64,000 bases of DNA, from positions 1-64,000 of the forward strand of contig JALHMW010000007.1 in assembly GCA_022843845.1 (NCBI GenBank). The letters run 5' to 3'. Below the pieces are notes generated by a model that did not search any database, had not been told where the DNA came from, and was given only the letters and a program-made list of their open reading frames with translations. Below, one piece after another: positions 39,569 to 49,224 of this stretch. Position numbers and translations under genes: made by a program. Positions within the stretch are counted from its first letter, which is position 1. The number at the start of each line of letters is the position of its first letter. This DNA comes from Archangium sp. (GTDB lineage: Bacteria; Myxococcota; Myxococcia; Myxococcales; Myxococcaceae).

Positions 39569-41557
39569 ATGCTCCTCTCGACCCTCGCTGTCGCGGTGCT
39601 CGGCAGCGCGCCCATGGCCGATGTGTGGCCGTTCAAGAGCAGGCGCCTCGCCGATGGCTCCGTCGAGTACCTGTACGATCTCACCGCGCTCAAGGCGTCG
39701 TCCGGCTTCGCCGACGCGAAAGAAGCCAACGGCGAAGACGTGGTGAAGAAGTTCCTCACCGGCCTGCCGAAGCAGGTGACGGTGAAGCTGCCGGTGCAGA
39801 CGGGCCTCACGCTCACCGGCGGCCAGGGCCTCGAGCTCGCGCCGATGACGAACTCGTTCGCGCTGACGCCCGATGGGCCGCTCGCCACTGACAACCCGCT
39901 GGGGAAAAAGGCAGGCGCGCGGTTGCTGGCGCCGCTCGATCCCCGAACGCCGAAGGTCCTCGTCGGCACGGAGCTCCCGCTCTGGCTCGCGCGTCAGCTC
40001 GAAGACTCTGCGCTGGCCGCGGTCGAGGTCGACACCGAGTGGATGCGCCGCGAGCTGTGGACGAAGGTGGCCGAGCGCGCCATCGCGCGGGCGAAGACGA
40101 GCGCGGGTGACACGAAAGAGGGCTCCTTCGCGCTCGCAACGCGTGTGCTGGCCGCGGCGAGCTGTGGTGACGCCACGAAGCTCCCCGCGCTCGCGAAGAA
40201 CGACCCCGAGTACAAGCTCGCCGTCGAGGCCGAGCTGTCGAAGCTCAACGCCGATGGAGATTCCATCGTCGCGCCGGCGCCGTGGGCGTCGAACGCCGAG
40301 CTCACCTGTGCCTGGTTTCGCGCGCGCGCCTTGTCGCGGCCCTTCGAGCAGAGCCGCGCTGGCACCGCCGCCGTGTTGGTGTTCGCCGAGCTGCTCGAGA
40401 AGGACCCGAAGCTCACCACCCTCTGGGAGCGCACCCGCCAACGCCGCGATCGCTTCGTCGGCGCGCCCGTCGACGAGCCGCTGCTGGCGTGGAAGACCGC
40501 CGCGAAGGGCAACCTCGCCGGCGCGCTCGATGGGCTCAACGAGTTCATCGAGGCGCTGCCGCTGAACAACCGCACGCCGCCGCCGCTGGTGGCCGGGCCC
40601 GCGACGCCGTTCTCGAAGTTCCTCTCGGAGCTGTCAGGCGCCGAGCGCTCCGCAGCGATGGATGAGCTGATGGCCGCCATCGCCGACAAGCGCGTCAAGC
40701 CTGCCGGCACGAGCTGGCCCGTCGCGCGCGAAGCGGCCATGGCGCCGCTCCTGACCGAGTCGTTGAAGGCCGTGTCCATCGACTCGAGCTGGAGAGACCG
40801 GCTCTCGGGCGCCTTCTCGGCGCTGCAGGGCAGTCATCGCGAGGCCCGTCGCGGCGGTCTCGACGCCGAGGACGAGCTCCTCGATCGCACCGAGCTGAAG
40901 CTGCGGCTCAACGTGCCTCCGCTGCTCGAGGTCGAGCCGACGCCGTTCGCGTTCGAGCGCCAGGCCCGCTCCCTCGAAGCGCTCATCGCCGCGCTCACCG
41001 CCGAGAACCTGACGGGCTTGAAGGGCCTCAACGCCGATGGGAAACGCAGCGGCGACTCGCTCGTGAACGAGAGCAAGCGGCTGCTGGCCCTGCTCGACGG
41101 GCTCTCGAAGCTGGCCAGCGTCGACGCGAGCGGCGTGGAAGGGAAGGGCGTCACCGACGCGCGCCGGTTCGTCAGTGCCTGGCGCTCCGACCTCGGCCTC
41201 ACCCGTGATGTCCGTGCGACGTTCGCGCTCCAATGGGCCGCCGGCTCGGAGCGCGCTCACGCGGCGATCGTCGGCGTCTCTCGTCGCGAGCTGCGCGTCG
41301 GGTTCTCGAGCCCACCGAAGGCCGAGCTGGTGCAAGACGGCAAGGGCTTCGTCCTCAACACCGCCGTGGAGCAGCGCTACGTCGTCCCCGTGCTCGTCAC
41401 CGTCGGCGCCGTCGCGCCGCACACGCTCAAGCCTGCGGATCGCGGCGTGCTGAAGGCGATCGTCGATGGCCAGGGCAGGTCGCTCGAGAAGGTCGAAGGC
41501 GCACTGCAAGAATCGTTGCACGGCGATCGCCGGCGGGGTGTCATCGGGTCAGAGTGA
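39569..41557 (+). CDS. Large exported-looking hypothetical protein
   Basis: The product has 662 residues from ATG 39569. The first 20 residues (MLLSTLAVAVLGSAPMADV) could be a signal peptide cut after SAPMA. I see no known domain. The body is rich in Ala, Leu, Glu and Lys with an N-terminal stretch (FKSRRLADGSVEYLYDLTALKASSGFAD) and repeated helical stretches; the C-terminus has VRATFALQWAAGSERAHAAI and VVPVLVTVGAVAPHTLKPADRG. It starts nine bases after the receiver gene, so it may be read from the same transcript. Periplasmic location is inferred. Function unknown. Confidence 0.65.
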   Translation: MLLSTLAVAVLGSAPMADVWPFKSRRLADGSVEYLYDLTALKASSGFADAKEANGEDVVKKFLTGLPKQVTVKLPVQTGLTLTGGQGLELAPMTNSFALTPDGPLATDNPLGKKAGARLLAPLDPRTPKVLVGTELPLWLARQLEDSALAAVEVDTEWMRRELWTKVAERAIARAKTSAGDTKEGSFALATRVLAAASCGDATKLPALAKNDPEYKLAVEAELSKLNADGDSIVAPAPWASNAELTCAWFRARALSRPFEQSRAGTAAVLVFAELLEKDPKLTTLWERTRQRRDRFVGAPVDEPLLAWKTAAKGNLAGALDGLNEFIEALPLNNRTPPPLVAGPATPFSKFLSELSGAERSAAMDELMAAIADKRVKPAGTSWPVAREAAMAPLLTESLKAVSIDSSWRDRLSGAFSALQGSHREARRGGLDAEDELLDRTELKLRLNVPPLLEVEPTPFAFERQARSLEALIAALTAENLTGLKGLNADGKRSGDSLVNESKRLLALLDGLSKLASVDASGVEGKGVTDARRFVSAWRSDLGLTRDVRATFALQWAAGSERAHAAIVGVSRRELRVGFSSPPKAELVQDGKGFVLNTAVEQRYVVPVLVTVGAVAPHTLKPADRGVLKAIVDGQGRSLEKVEGALQESLHGDRRRGVIGSE

Positions 41558-41588
41558 ATCCCCCACGGGGTTCCAGGGAGCGTCAAAC

Positions 41589-43211
41589 GTGAAGAGCCAT
41601 GTCGTCTGGGCCGCGCTGTCGGCCGTGGTGGTTGGTGTGCTCGTGCAGTCGTGCGGTCCGACGCGGTGTTCGCCGCAGTCGTGCCCAACCGGGTGCTGTG
41701 ACTCGACGGGGCTCTGCGCACCTGGCACCACGACGCAGGCCTGTGGCGCTCGCGGCGCGACGTGTTCGGCGTGTCAGCTTGGGCTGACGTGCGTGGGCGG
41801 CAGCTGCACGTCGTTGGGCACGGGTGGCACGGGCGGCTTCGGCGGCGCAGGCGGCTCAGGCGTGGGCGGCGGTTCGACGGGCGGCGGACTCTCGACGGGC
41901 GGCGGCGCTGTGACGGGCGGTGGCGCCGCGACGGGCGGTGGTGATGCGACAGGCGGCGGTGCGGCAACCGGCGGTGGCGTCGCGACTGGCGGCGGCGCGG
42001 CGACTGGCGGCGGTGTGGGGACTGGCGGTGGTGTGGGGACTGGCGGCGGTGTGGGGACTGGCGGCGGTGTGGGGACTGGCGGCGGTGTGGGGACTGGCGG
42101 CGGTGTGGGGACTGGCGGCGGTGTGGGGACTGGCGGCGGCTCGGGGACGGGCGGCTCGGGGACGGGCGGAGGCTCGGGGACGGGCGGCGGAACCGCTGGG
42201 TGCGCGGGCTGCTCCGGGTGCTGCTTGAACGGCACGACGTGCGTGCCGGTGACGACCTCGGTGAACAGCCCTGCCACTTGCGGGCTCGGTGGCGCGACGT
42301 GCGCCTCGTGCAGCGGAGCGACGCCGAACTGCACCAACGGCTCGTGTCAGGCGGCGCCGTGTGGCCCGGGCAACTGCAACGGGTGCTGTCAGGGCGGCGT
42401 GTGTCAGGGCGGTACTGCGCCTTCGGCGTGTGGCAACAGCGGGAACACCTGCAACATCTGCAGCGGCGGCTCGCCGGTCTGCAACTCGGGTTCGTGCCAG
42501 GCCGCGGCGTGCGGGCCTTCGAACTGCCCCGGCTGTTGCCAGGGCGGCGTCTGCCAGCTCGGGACCGCGACTGGTGCGTGTGGCCTCGGCGGCGGAACCT
42601 GTTCGAGCTGTTCAGGCGGCACGCCGGTGTGCTCAGCCGGCAGCTGCATCGGTGTTCCGACCTGCAACGCGACGAACTGCGCCAACGGCTGTTGTGATGG
42701 CTCGATCTGCCGCAACGGAACGGCGTCGACGGCGTGCGGCCGCGCGGGCAACCTGTGCACGTCATGCCCCTTCGGGACGACGTGCGGCAGCGGCACCTGC
42801 GTCTATCCCGGCCCCAACCCGCCTTCGCAGGGCTTCGGCGCTGCGTGCACCCTCAACACCCAGTGTCAGAGCGCGACCGGCGTGTTGACGGGCGGCAGCT
42901 GCATCCCTCCCACCGTGGACGGCGGCGCGACGAGCGGCTTCCCTGGCGGCTATTGCTCACCGGGCTGCACGTCGACCTGCATCGCGGGCGGCGAGTGCAT
43001 CAATGTCGGCACCTTCAGCCGCTGCTTCCAGTCGTGCCCGGCTCCCGATCAGGGGCAGAGCAGCTGCCGGTCGGGCTACGTCTGCGTCGGCCTCACCGAC
43101 CCGCAGATGAACCTGCTGCCGTTCGGCATCTGTTTCCCCTCGTGCACGCAGCCTGGGAACGGATGCCAGTCGCCCACCTTCTGCAACTCGTTCACCGGGC
43201 AGTGCGAGTAG
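41589..43211 (+). CDS. Lipoprotein with Gly-rich linker and cysteine-rich repeats
   Basis: GTG 41589 follows AGGGAG (41575-41580) at eight bases. The product has 540 residues. Signal peptide with lipobox VQSC (VVWAALSAVVVGVLVQSCG). A short Cys-rich part (residues about 20-75) is followed by a Gly-rich linker (residues about 77-204) of units such as TGGGVG, then by three or four Cys-rich modules of the form GPGNCNGCCQGGVCQGGT...CGNSGNTCNICSGGSP, and a C-terminal Cys-rich domain (residues about 420-540). A tethered surface protein built on a long flexible stalk is inferred. A fully equivalent DNA minisatellite encodes the stalk. Confidence 0.82.
   Translation: MKSHVVWAALSAVVVGVLVQSCGPTRCSPQSCPTGCCDSTGLCAPGTTTQACGARGATCSACQLGLTCVGGSCTSLGTGGTGGFGGAGGSGVGGGSTGGGLSTGGGAVTGGGAATGGGDATGGGAATGGGVATGGGAATGGGVGTGGGVGTGGGVGTGGGVGTGGGVGTGGGVGTGGGVGTGGGSGTGGSGTGGGSGTGGGTAGCAGCSGCCLNGTTCVPVTTSVNSPATCGLGGATCASCSGATPNCTNGSCQAAPCGPGNCNGCCQGGVCQGGTAPSACGNSGNTCNICSGGSPVCNSGSCQAAACGPSNCPGCCQGGVCQLGTATGACGLGGGTCSSCSGGTPVCSAGSCIGVPTCNATNCANGCCDGSICRNGTASTACGRAGNLCTSCPFGTTCGSGTCVYPGPNPPSQGFGAACTLNTQCQSATGVLTGGSCIPPTVDGGATSGFPGGYCSPGCTSTCIAGGECINVGTFSRCFQSCPAPDQGQSSCRSGYVCVGLTDPQMNLLPFGICFPSCTQPGNGCQSPTFCNSFTGQCE
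41870..42195 (+). repeat. 18-bp minisatellite encoding GVGTGG units
   Basis: The region consists of 18-base units; about seven consecutive, nearly identical copies (ggtgtggggactggcggc) lie at 42009-42140. Flanking units vary (GCGACGGGC, GCGGCGACT forms). All are multiples of three, so slippage would change linker length without frameshift. Confidence 0.92.
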
Positions 43212-43221
43212 GCGCGGTCGC

Positions 43222-44331
43222 TCACTGACACCGGTGGCGCTCGAGCTGGGCGCCTTCGGTGGTCCGTCGCAGGAAGAGAATCGCGCCGTCCGAGCCGACG
43301 CTGAGCTCGCGGAACGACTCGTCGGCCACCACGTTCGCGGGGAAGCTCGTTCGCCCGAGCGTCGCGCCGTCACGTCCGTCGAGGCACAGCACGGCGATGC
43401 CCAGTCGCGGCGCTTCGGGCGTGGAGCCCGGCGCCACTGCGTGCGCGGCGACGTACGCGAGGCCAGCGGCGTCGCTGTCGAGCATCACCAGCGCGAGGAT
43501 CGCCTGGCCGAACGACACCTGCCTCGTGAAGCGATGCTCGAGGTTCGCCTTCGCGATCGCCGTCACCGAGAAGAGCCCCTGCACGGGGTCGACGATCACC
43601 GCGGTCAGGTAGCTCGCGCCGTCTTTCGATGGCCGCCCGGGTACCTCGCCGCGCTCGGCGTCTTTCGTTCCGTCTGACTTGCCGATGCGCACGAGCTCGC
43701 CGTGCTCCCGCTCGACCAGCACGTCGTCGCCGTCGGAGAAGAGGCCAGTCGACGCGCCGCCCTCGGTGAGGCCTTTGCCTTCGATGGGCAGCTCTCCCTT
43801 CTGCTTTCCGTCAGGCCCGATGACCGCGACCGCCCTGTCCACCAGCCGATCCATCACGAGCGCGGTGCCGTCTTTGGTGACGACGACGTCCTGCGCGGCC
43901 TGCAGCGGCAACGGCGTCGAGCTCAACCGCTTGCCCTTCGCGTCGAGCCGCACCAGCCGCTGGTTCACCTGATCGAGCACGAAGATCGATCCATCAGCGC
44001 CGACCGTCAGGCTCATCGGGCCTTCGGGGTTGCCTTCTTCCTGCTGCTCCCGGCCGAGCGCGTCGTCGCCGCTGCCCCAGCCGAAGCGGGCGAGCACCTC
44101 GACGCCGGGAGCGACGTTGGCGCCTGGTGTTCCTGCGTCGGTCGCGTTCGCACCCGTGACCGCTGCGACCGGCGACCGGGTGATGGGAAGCGCGTTCGCG
44201 AGCGGCTGGCCCTTCACGTCCCCCGACTCGGGCCCTGCCGTCGGTGGCTGTGGCCACATCAGCAGCAAGCCCAGCAGCAGGCCGACAGCCCCGAGTCCCA
44301 CCGCCACTGCGAGCTTCTGGCGACGCGTCAT
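43222..44331 (-). CDS. Membrane-anchored NHL/propeller-like protein
   Basis: ATG 44331 gives 369 residues with one N-terminal membrane segment (RRQKLAVAVGLGAVGLLLGLLLMWP) after a short basic start, so the rest is probably periplasmic. The body shows repeated blade-like motifs (MSLTVGADGSIFVLDQVNQRLVRLDAKG, VVVTKDGTALVMDRLVDRAVAVIGPDGK), typical of NHL-type beta-propellers. No catalytic residues are seen. It converges with the Gly-rich lipoprotein gene (11-base gap) and diverges from the SH3/NlpC gene at 44604. Confidence 0.75.
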   Translation of the reverse strand: MTRRQKLAVAVGLGAVGLLLGLLLMWPQPPTAGPESGDVKGQPLANALPITRSPVAAVTGANATDAGTPGANVAPGVEVLARFGWGSGDDALGREQQEEGNPEGPMSLTVGADGSIFVLDQVNQRLVRLDAKGKRLSSTPLPLQAAQDVVVTKDGTALVMDRLVDRAVAVIGPDGKQKGELPIEGKGLTEGGASTGLFSDGDDVLVEREHGELVRIGKSDGTKDAERGEVPGRPSKDGASYLTAVIVDPVQGLFSVTAIAKANLEHRFTRQVSFGQAILALVMLDSDAAGLAYVAAHAVAPGSTPEAPRLGIAVLCLDGRDGATLGRTSFPANVVADESFRELSVGSDGAILFLRRTTEGAQLERHRCQ

Positions 44332-44434
44332 GGGCCTCACCAACCACATCTGGCCCAGCACGCCCACTGTCACTCGGCCGCGACTCCATTTGGGCCGCAC
44401 TGGTTTCAGTCGGCTCTGTCCTGCGAGGCAACAG

Positions 44435-44472
44435 CATGATGGGTGGACCACGGACGCTCAATTTGCATCATG
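44435..44472. promoter_or_regulatory. Inverted repeat in a divergent promoter region
   Basis: CATGATG (44435-44441) and CATCATG (44466-44472) form an inverted repeat in the 272-base region between two divergent envelope genes. An unusually AT-rich patch (about 44459-44500, tttgcatcatgtcattacg) overlaps it. It may be a shared operator; no confident -35/-10 pair is seen. Confidence 0.35.
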
Positions 44473-44603
44473 TCATTACGCTTGTTCCGCAGGATCAATG
44501 ACTTGGGCTCGACCCCTGTCCGATGTCGGGACTGGTACGGAAATCGCTCTACTGGACCTTCAGTGTGCGTCACCCGCGAGTGACACTCTCCCAGGAGCAC
44601 GAC

Positions 44604-45467
44604 ATGGCCGGTTTCACCCGATTCGGAGCAGTGATCATCAGCGCAGCAGTCATGGGGTGCGCTGGGACTGCGACCGACACCGCGGCCGACAGCGAGCTGC
44701 TCCAGGGCGCGAACGAAGACACGGCGACCATCAGCTCCGAGCTCACTGGCGGCGTGGCGATCGGCTCGACGCTCAAGACCACCGCGAGCCTCAACCTGCG
44801 CACGGGCGCCGGCATGGGCTTCCGCGTTCGCCTCGTCATTCCTCAGGGCGCACGAGTCACCTCCATCAACCGCAGCACGCCGGATGGCAGCTGGTACAAC
44901 ATTCGCTACAACGGCATCGAGGGCTGGGTGCACGGCGGCTACCTGACGCTGGTGAGCGCGCCGTCGCAGCCGAGCACGCCGAGCACCTCGTCGGGTCGTG
45001 ATCAGGCCATCGCGCGGGCGAAGAGCGGCGTCGGCTTCGGCTATCGCTGGGGCAAGGGCCGCTGGATTCCGAACGGCGTGACGTCGGCGAACAAGGGCGT
45101 GTGCACGGGCAGCTGCCCCAACTGCACCTACCGTGGAGAGTACGGCGCTGACTGCTCGGGCTACGTCGCCAAGGTGTGGACGGTGCCCGCGTCGAACAAC
45201 GTGATGACGGTCGAGTCGCACCCGTACAGCACCTGGAGCTTCGTCGCGGCGAACAGCCAGTGGTCGACGGTGTCGCGCTCCTCGCTGAAGAAGGCCGACG
45301 CGCTCGTGTACAACGACGGCCGCGCTGGCCACATCGCCATCTATGAGTCCGGCGACGGCTGGGGCTCGGTGTGGGCGTACGAGGCGCGAGGGTGTGCCTA
45401 CGGCATCGTGCACAACCTCCGGTCGTTCGGCTCGGCGTACAAGGGCATCGCGCGCACGGGGTACTGA
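44604..45467 (+). CDS. Lipoprotein with SH3b domain and NlpC/P60-type peptidase domain
   Basis: ATG 44604 has AGGAG (44593-44597) at six bases. The product has 287 residues. Signal peptide with lipobox VMGC. Residues about 65-115 are a bacterial SH3 domain (TTASLNLRTGAGMGFRVRLVIPQGARV ... WYNIRYNGIEGWVHGGYL). The C-terminal part has GADCSGYVAKVW (catalytic Cys), then RAGHIAIYESG (catalytic His) as in NlpC/P60 endopeptidases that cut peptidoglycan stem peptides. The SH3 domain would target the wall. A rho-independent terminator follows at 45490. Confidence 0.9.
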   Translation: MAGFTRFGAVIISAAVMGCAGTATDTAADSELLQGANEDTATISSELTGGVAIGSTLKTTASLNLRTGAGMGFRVRLVIPQGARVTSINRSTPDGSWYNIRYNGIEGWVHGGYLTLVSAPSQPSTPSTSSGRDQAIARAKSGVGFGYRWGKGRWIPNGVTSANKGVCTGSCPNCTYRGEYGADCSGYVAKVWTVPASNNVMTVESHPYSTWSFVAANSQWSTVSRSSLKKADALVYNDGRAGHIAIYESGDGWGSVWAYEARGCAYGIVHNLRSFGSAYKGIARTGY

Positions 45468-45489
45468 GCACCGCCTTCGCCGCTGCTCG

Positions 45490-45523
45490 ACGCCGGCCTT
45501 CCTCACGGGAGCGCCGGCGTTTT
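45490..45523 (+). terminator. Rho-independent terminator after the NlpC/P60 gene
   Basis: ACGCCGGC (45490-45497) pairs with GCCGGCGT (45513-45520), and TTTTCG follows immediately. The loop is 15 bases. It sits between the peptidase gene and the leuS promoter. Confidence 0.8.
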
Positions 45524-45553
45524 CGCGTCTGAAGTCAGGGCACGAGCGACTCG

Positions 45554-45582
45554 TTGCGTCAGTCGCATGGGTCCCCTACAAG
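45554..45582 (+). promoter_or_regulatory. Sigma-70-like promoter of leuS
   Basis: TTGCGT (45554-45559), a 17-base spacer and TACAAG (45577-45582). The ATG of leuS is at 45593, only ten bases beyond the -10, so the mRNA is predicted to start within about four bases of the start codon. No ribosome site is present. Confidence 0.6.
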
Positions 45583-45592
45583 TCCGCGCCCT

Positions 45593-48190
45593 ATGTCTCG
45601 TTACGAGCCGTCCGTCATTGAGCCGAAGTGGCAGTCCGAGTGGGAAACGAAGCGCCCGTTCAAGACGCCGACCGATCTCGCGGAGCTGAAGAAAAAGCCC
45701 AAATACTACGTGCTCGACATGTTCCCGTACCCGTCGGGAGCCGGCCTGCACGTCGGTCACCCCGAGGGCTACACGGCCACCGACGTCGTCGCGCGGCTCA
45801 AGCGCATGCAGGGCTTCAACGTGTTGCACCCGATGGGCTGGGACGCGTTCGGTCTGCCCGCAGAGCGCGCCGCAGTGCTCGAGGGGTTGCATCCGGCGGT
45901 GATCACCAAACGAAACGTCGACAACTTCCGTGGCCAGATCAAACGGCTCGGCTTCTCGTACGACTGGGACCGCGAGGTCGACACCAGCGCCGCCGACTAC
46001 TACCGCTGGACGCAGTGGATCTTCCTCAAGCTCTACGAGAAGGACCTCGCGTACATGGCCGAGGTGCCGGTGAACTGGTGCCCTGCGCTCGGCACCGTGC
46101 TCGCCAACGAAGAAGTGAAAGACGGCAAGTACGTCGAGACCGGAGACCCGGTCGAGCGCCGCATGATGAAGCAGTGGATGCTGAAGATCACCGCGTATGG
46201 TGATCGGCTGCTCGAAGATCTCGATGGCCTCGACTGGCCCGACGGCATCAAGGAGATGCAGCGCAACTGGATCGGGAAGTCCGAAGGCGCCGAGGTGACG
46301 TTCCAGGTGCAGGGCTCCACCGAGTCATTCACCGTCTTCACCACGCGCCCCGACACGCTCTTTGGAGCCACCTACTGCACGCTCGCGCCCGAGCACGCGC
46401 TCGTCTCGAAGATCACCTCGCCCGCGCAAAAGGCCGCCGTCGACGCGTACGTCACCGAGACGAAGAACAAGAGCGAGCTCGTTCGGAAGGAGGACGCGAA
46501 GAAGAAGACCGGCGTCTTCACCGGCGCGCATGCGATCAACCCCGCGACCGGTAAGCCCGTGCCGGTGTGGATCGCCGACTACGTGCTCGCGAGCTACGGC
46601 ACCGGTGCGATCATGGCCGTGCCCGCGCACGACGTTCGAGATCATGAGTTCGCGAAGGCGTTCGGGCTGCCGATCGTCGAGGTCGTTGTTCCCGAGTCGC
46701 AAGGCTTGCCCCTCGCGCGCGCCGGAGAAGGATCGTCGGTCGAGTCGGAGCCATTCGTCGGCGAGGGCGTCGCGCACAGCTCCGATTTTCTTAACGGCCT
46801 TAGAACCGCGGCCGCGAAGTTCGCGATGGCCACGTGGCTCGAAGAGAAGGGTTTGGGCAAGAAGCGCGTGCAGTACCAGCTGCGCGACTGGCTGTTCTCC
46901 CGTCAGCGGTACTGGGGCGAGCCGTTCCCCGTCATTCACCTCGAGGACGGCACCATCGTGACCGTTCCCGAGTCACAGCTGCCGGTCGAGCTGCCGCACG
47001 TCGACGAGTACCGGCCGACCGCGGATGGCCGCCCGCCGCTCGCGCGCGCTGGAGACGCGTGGCTCGGCGTCACGTTGCCCGACGGCCGCAAGGGCGTGCG
47101 TGAGGTGAACACGATGCCGCAGTGGGCCGGCTCTTGCTGGTACTACCTGCGCTTCCTCGACGCGAAGAACACGAAGCAGGCGTGGGACCCCGAGATCGAG
47201 AAGTACTGGATGCCGGTCGATCTCTACGTGGGTGGCGTCGAACACGCCGTACTCCACCTGCTGTACGCGCGCTTCTGGCACAAGGTGCTCTTCGACTGCG
47301 GCCTCGTCTCGACGAAGGAGCCGTTCCAGAAGCTCTTCAACCAGGGAATGATCCTCGCTGCCTCTTTCAAGGACGGTCAGGGTCGCTACTACAACCCTGC
47401 GGACGTCGAGCAGCGTGACGGGAGTTGGTTCGGTACGACCACCGGCGAGAAACTGGAGTCTCAAGTCGAGAAGATGTCCAAGAGTCGGAAGAACGTCGTT
47501 AATCCCGATGACGTGATTCGTGAGTACGGCGCCGACACGCTGCGTCTCTACGAGCTCTTCATGGGCCCGCTCGAGCAGGTGAAGCCCTGGGAGATGAAGA
47601 ACGTCGGCGGCTGCCTGCGCTTCCTCGAGCGCAGCTGGCGGCTCATCGTCAACGAAGAGTCTGGCGCGCTGAACGCGAAGCTGACCGACGCGGCGCCTGA
47701 CACCGAGCCCGAGCTGAACAAGGCGCTCCACAAGTGCCTGCAAGCCGTCGAACGCGACACGCTCTCGATGCGCTTCAACACCGCCATCAGCCACATGATG
47801 ACGTTCGCGAACGAGGCGACCGGAGCGAAGACGCTGCCGAAGGCGATCGCGAAGACGTTCGCCACCGTGCTCGCGCCGTACGCACCGCACCTCGCGGAAG
47901 AGCTGTGGAGCCGCCTCGGTGGCGAGGGCCTCGTCTCCATCGCGCCGTGGCCGAAGTTCGACCCAGCGTTGATCGCCGACACCACCGTCACCTACGCCGT
48001 GCAGGTGCTGGGCAAGCTGCGCGCCGAGATTCAGGCACCGCTGACCGCCACGCCCGAAGAGGTTCGCGCGATGGCCGAGGCCGACCCGCGCATGAAGCCC
48101 TGGCTCGAGGGGAAGACGGTGAAGAAGTTCATCTTCGTGCCCAAGAAGCCCAGCGCCGCGAACGGCATTCTGAACTTCGTGGTGGGCTGA
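45593..48190 (+). CDS. leuS: Leucyl-tRNA synthetase
   Basis: The product has 865 residues, normal for bacterial LeuRS (class I aminoacyl-tRNA synthetase). Motifs: HIGH variant HVGH in [18 protein letters not shown] near residue 50, editing domain CP1 region with [26 protein letters not shown], and KMSKS in KMSKSRKN near residue 628. The C-terminal anticodon-binding region ([17 protein letters not shown]) and the final [16 protein letters not shown] tail are intact. It overlaps the lptE-like gene by one base and appears to have a leaderless promoter. Confidence 0.98.
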   Translation: MSRYEPSVIEPKWQSEWETKRPFKTPTDLAELKKKPKYYVLDMFPYPSGAGLHVGHPEGYTATDVVARLKRMQGFNVLHPMGWDAFGLPAERAAVLEGLHPAVITKRNVDNFRGQIKRLGFSYDWDREVDTSAADYYRWTQWIFLKLYEKDLAYMAEVPVNWCPALGTVLANEEVKDGKYVETGDPVERRMMKQWMLKITAYGDRLLEDLDGLDWPDGIKEMQRNWIGKSEGAEVTFQVQGSTESFTVFTTRPDTLFGATYCTLAPEHALVSKITSPAQKAAVDAYVTETKNKSELVRKEDAKKKTGVFTGAHAINPATGKPVPVWIADYVLASYGTGAIMAVPAHDVRDHEFAKAFGLPIVEVVVPESQGLPLARAGEGSSVESEPFVGEGVAHSSDFLNGLRTAAAKFAMATWLEEKGLGKKRVQYQLRDWLFSRQRYWGEPFPVIHLEDGTIVTVPESQLPVELPHVDEYRPTADGRPPLARAGDAWLGVTLPDGRKGVREVNTMPQWAGSCWYYLRFLDAKNTKQAWDPEIEKYWMPVDLYVGGVEHAVLHLLYARFWHKVLFDCGLVSTKEPFQKLFNQGMILAASFKDGQGRYYNPADVEQRDGSWFGTTTGEKLESQVEKMSKSRKNVVNPDDVIREYGADTLRLYELFMGPLEQVKPWEMKNVGGCLRFLERSWRLIVNEESGALNAKLTDAAPDTEPELNKALHKCLQAVERDTLSMRFNTAISHMMTFANEATGAKTLPKAIAKTFATVLAPYAPHLAEELWSRLGGEGLVSIAPWPKFDPALIADTTVTYAVQVLGKLRAEIQAPLTATPEEVRAMAEADPRMKPWLEGKTVKKFIFVPKKPSAANGILNFVVG

Positions 48191-48669
48191 TGCGGTGGCT
48201 GGCGCTCGTTCTTCTCGTGGTGACGGCGTGCGGGTATCGCGTCGTCGCTCCGGTGAGCGAGCTGCCAGGCGGGTTGTCGTCGGTGCACGTGCCGATCTTC
48301 AGCAACCAGACGTCGGAGCCCGGCGCCGAGGCGTTCTTCACTCAGGCGCTGCGGGAGAACTACCTGCGGGCGGGGCGGCTCGGTGGCGCTGATGCTCCGG
48401 GAGAGATTCGTGGCGCCCTGGTCAGCGTCGCCTCGTTTCCCCTCGTCGCGTCACCTGGCCGGCTGCCGAACTACCGCTTTCTGGCGTCGGTGCAGCTCAC
48501 GCTCGTTCGCAACGGCGTCACGGTGAACACCGTGAGCGTCTCGGGCGGAGAGGACTACCCGGCCGGCGCGGACGTGCTGTCGAGCGAGACGAACCGCGGG
48601 GCCGCGCTGCGCCGCCTGGCCGAGACGTTGATGCGTGAAGGGGCCGAGCGCCTCGCCACCGGCTGGTAG
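48190..48669 (+). CDS. lptE: LPS-assembly lipoprotein LptE-like
   Basis: ATG 48190 overlaps the leuS stop (TGATG). The product has 159 residues with lipobox VTAC ([19 protein letters not shown]). The signature of the LptE family, CGYRxxxxxxLP followed by IxVPIFxNxTxExGxE, is visible as ACGYRVVAPVSELPGGLSSVHVPIFSNQTSEPGAEA. LptE plugs the LptD barrel in the outer membrane. The leuS-lptE order is widely conserved. The gene converges with the NTase gene at 48673. Confidence 0.88.
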   Translation: MRWLALVLLVVTACGYRVVAPVSELPGGLSSVHVPIFSNQTSEPGAEAFFTQALRENYLRAGRLGGADAPGEIRGALVSVASFPLVASPGRLPNYRFLASVQLTLVRNGVTVNTVSVSGGEDYPAGADVLSSETNRGAALRRLAETLMREGAERLATGW

Positions 48670-48672
48670 AGC

Positions 48673-49224
48673 TCAGCCAAGCGCGGTGACGAGCTCGTCC
48701 CACTTCTTGACGCGGTAGTCCTCGTCGCCAACGACTTCGACCAGGGAGTCCCTGACAAACGCTCGATCGAGCGAGCCCCCCATCAGCGAGAGCAAACGCT
48801 CGACGTCGACCAGGTCCTTCCCTCTGAAGAAGAGCATCTTGAAGATCGCGGTGTCCTCCGGCGACAGCACGTCGATGGGCACGCGGTGGAGCGTGACGCG
48901 CCGGATCCGCTTCGCCGCACGCTCGTGCGCGGGGATTGAGTTGAAGAAGAGGTCGACGGGAAGCCCCTGAAACACGCCGCGTGCGTCACCGCGCTCGCGT
49001 GCACTCTCGACGGCGAGGGCGCGGTCGATCTCCAGACCCGCCGCAAGCAGCGCCTCGATCGCGCCGCCGGCCTCCTCTGCGCCCACGAAGAGGTTGATGT
49101 CCACGTCGTGGGTACCCCGGGCCGCTCCAAAGAAGCCGTACGCGATGGCGCCCCCGATGGCGTGCGGGATCTTCGCCGCCTGGAGCGCCTGCGCGAAGTG
49201 AACGGCGGCCTCAGTCGCGTCCAT
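48673..49224 (-). CDS. Nucleotidyltransferase-fold protein (AbiEii/MNT-like)
   Basis: ATG 49224 gives 183 residues. The nucleotidyltransferase signature is visible: GGAIAYGFFGAARGTHDVDINLFV (GG...G and D-x-D). The strand LPVDLFFNSIP continues the fold. A C-terminal helical segment (PEDTAIFKMLFFRGKDLVDVERLL) matches the NTase_6/DUF6036-type family. It overlaps the end of the 91-residue gene before it by 14 bases. NTase pairs are often toxin-antitoxin or phage-defence units (AbiE, MNT/HEPN); that role is inferred. Confidence 0.82.
   Translation of the reverse strand: MDATEAAVHFAQALQAAKIPHAIGGAIAYGFFGAARGTHDVDINLFVGAEEAGGAIEALLAAGLEIDRALAVESARERGDARGVFQGLPVDLFFNSIPAHERAAKRIRRVTLHRVPIDVLSPEDTAIFKMLFFRGKDLVDVERLLSLMGGSLDRAFVRDSLVEVVGDEDYRVKKWDELVTALG

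Noticed and set aside
41870-42195. CRISPR-like array
   Set aside because: The repeat units are contiguous 18-mers inside a coding frame, with no spacers and no cas genes.
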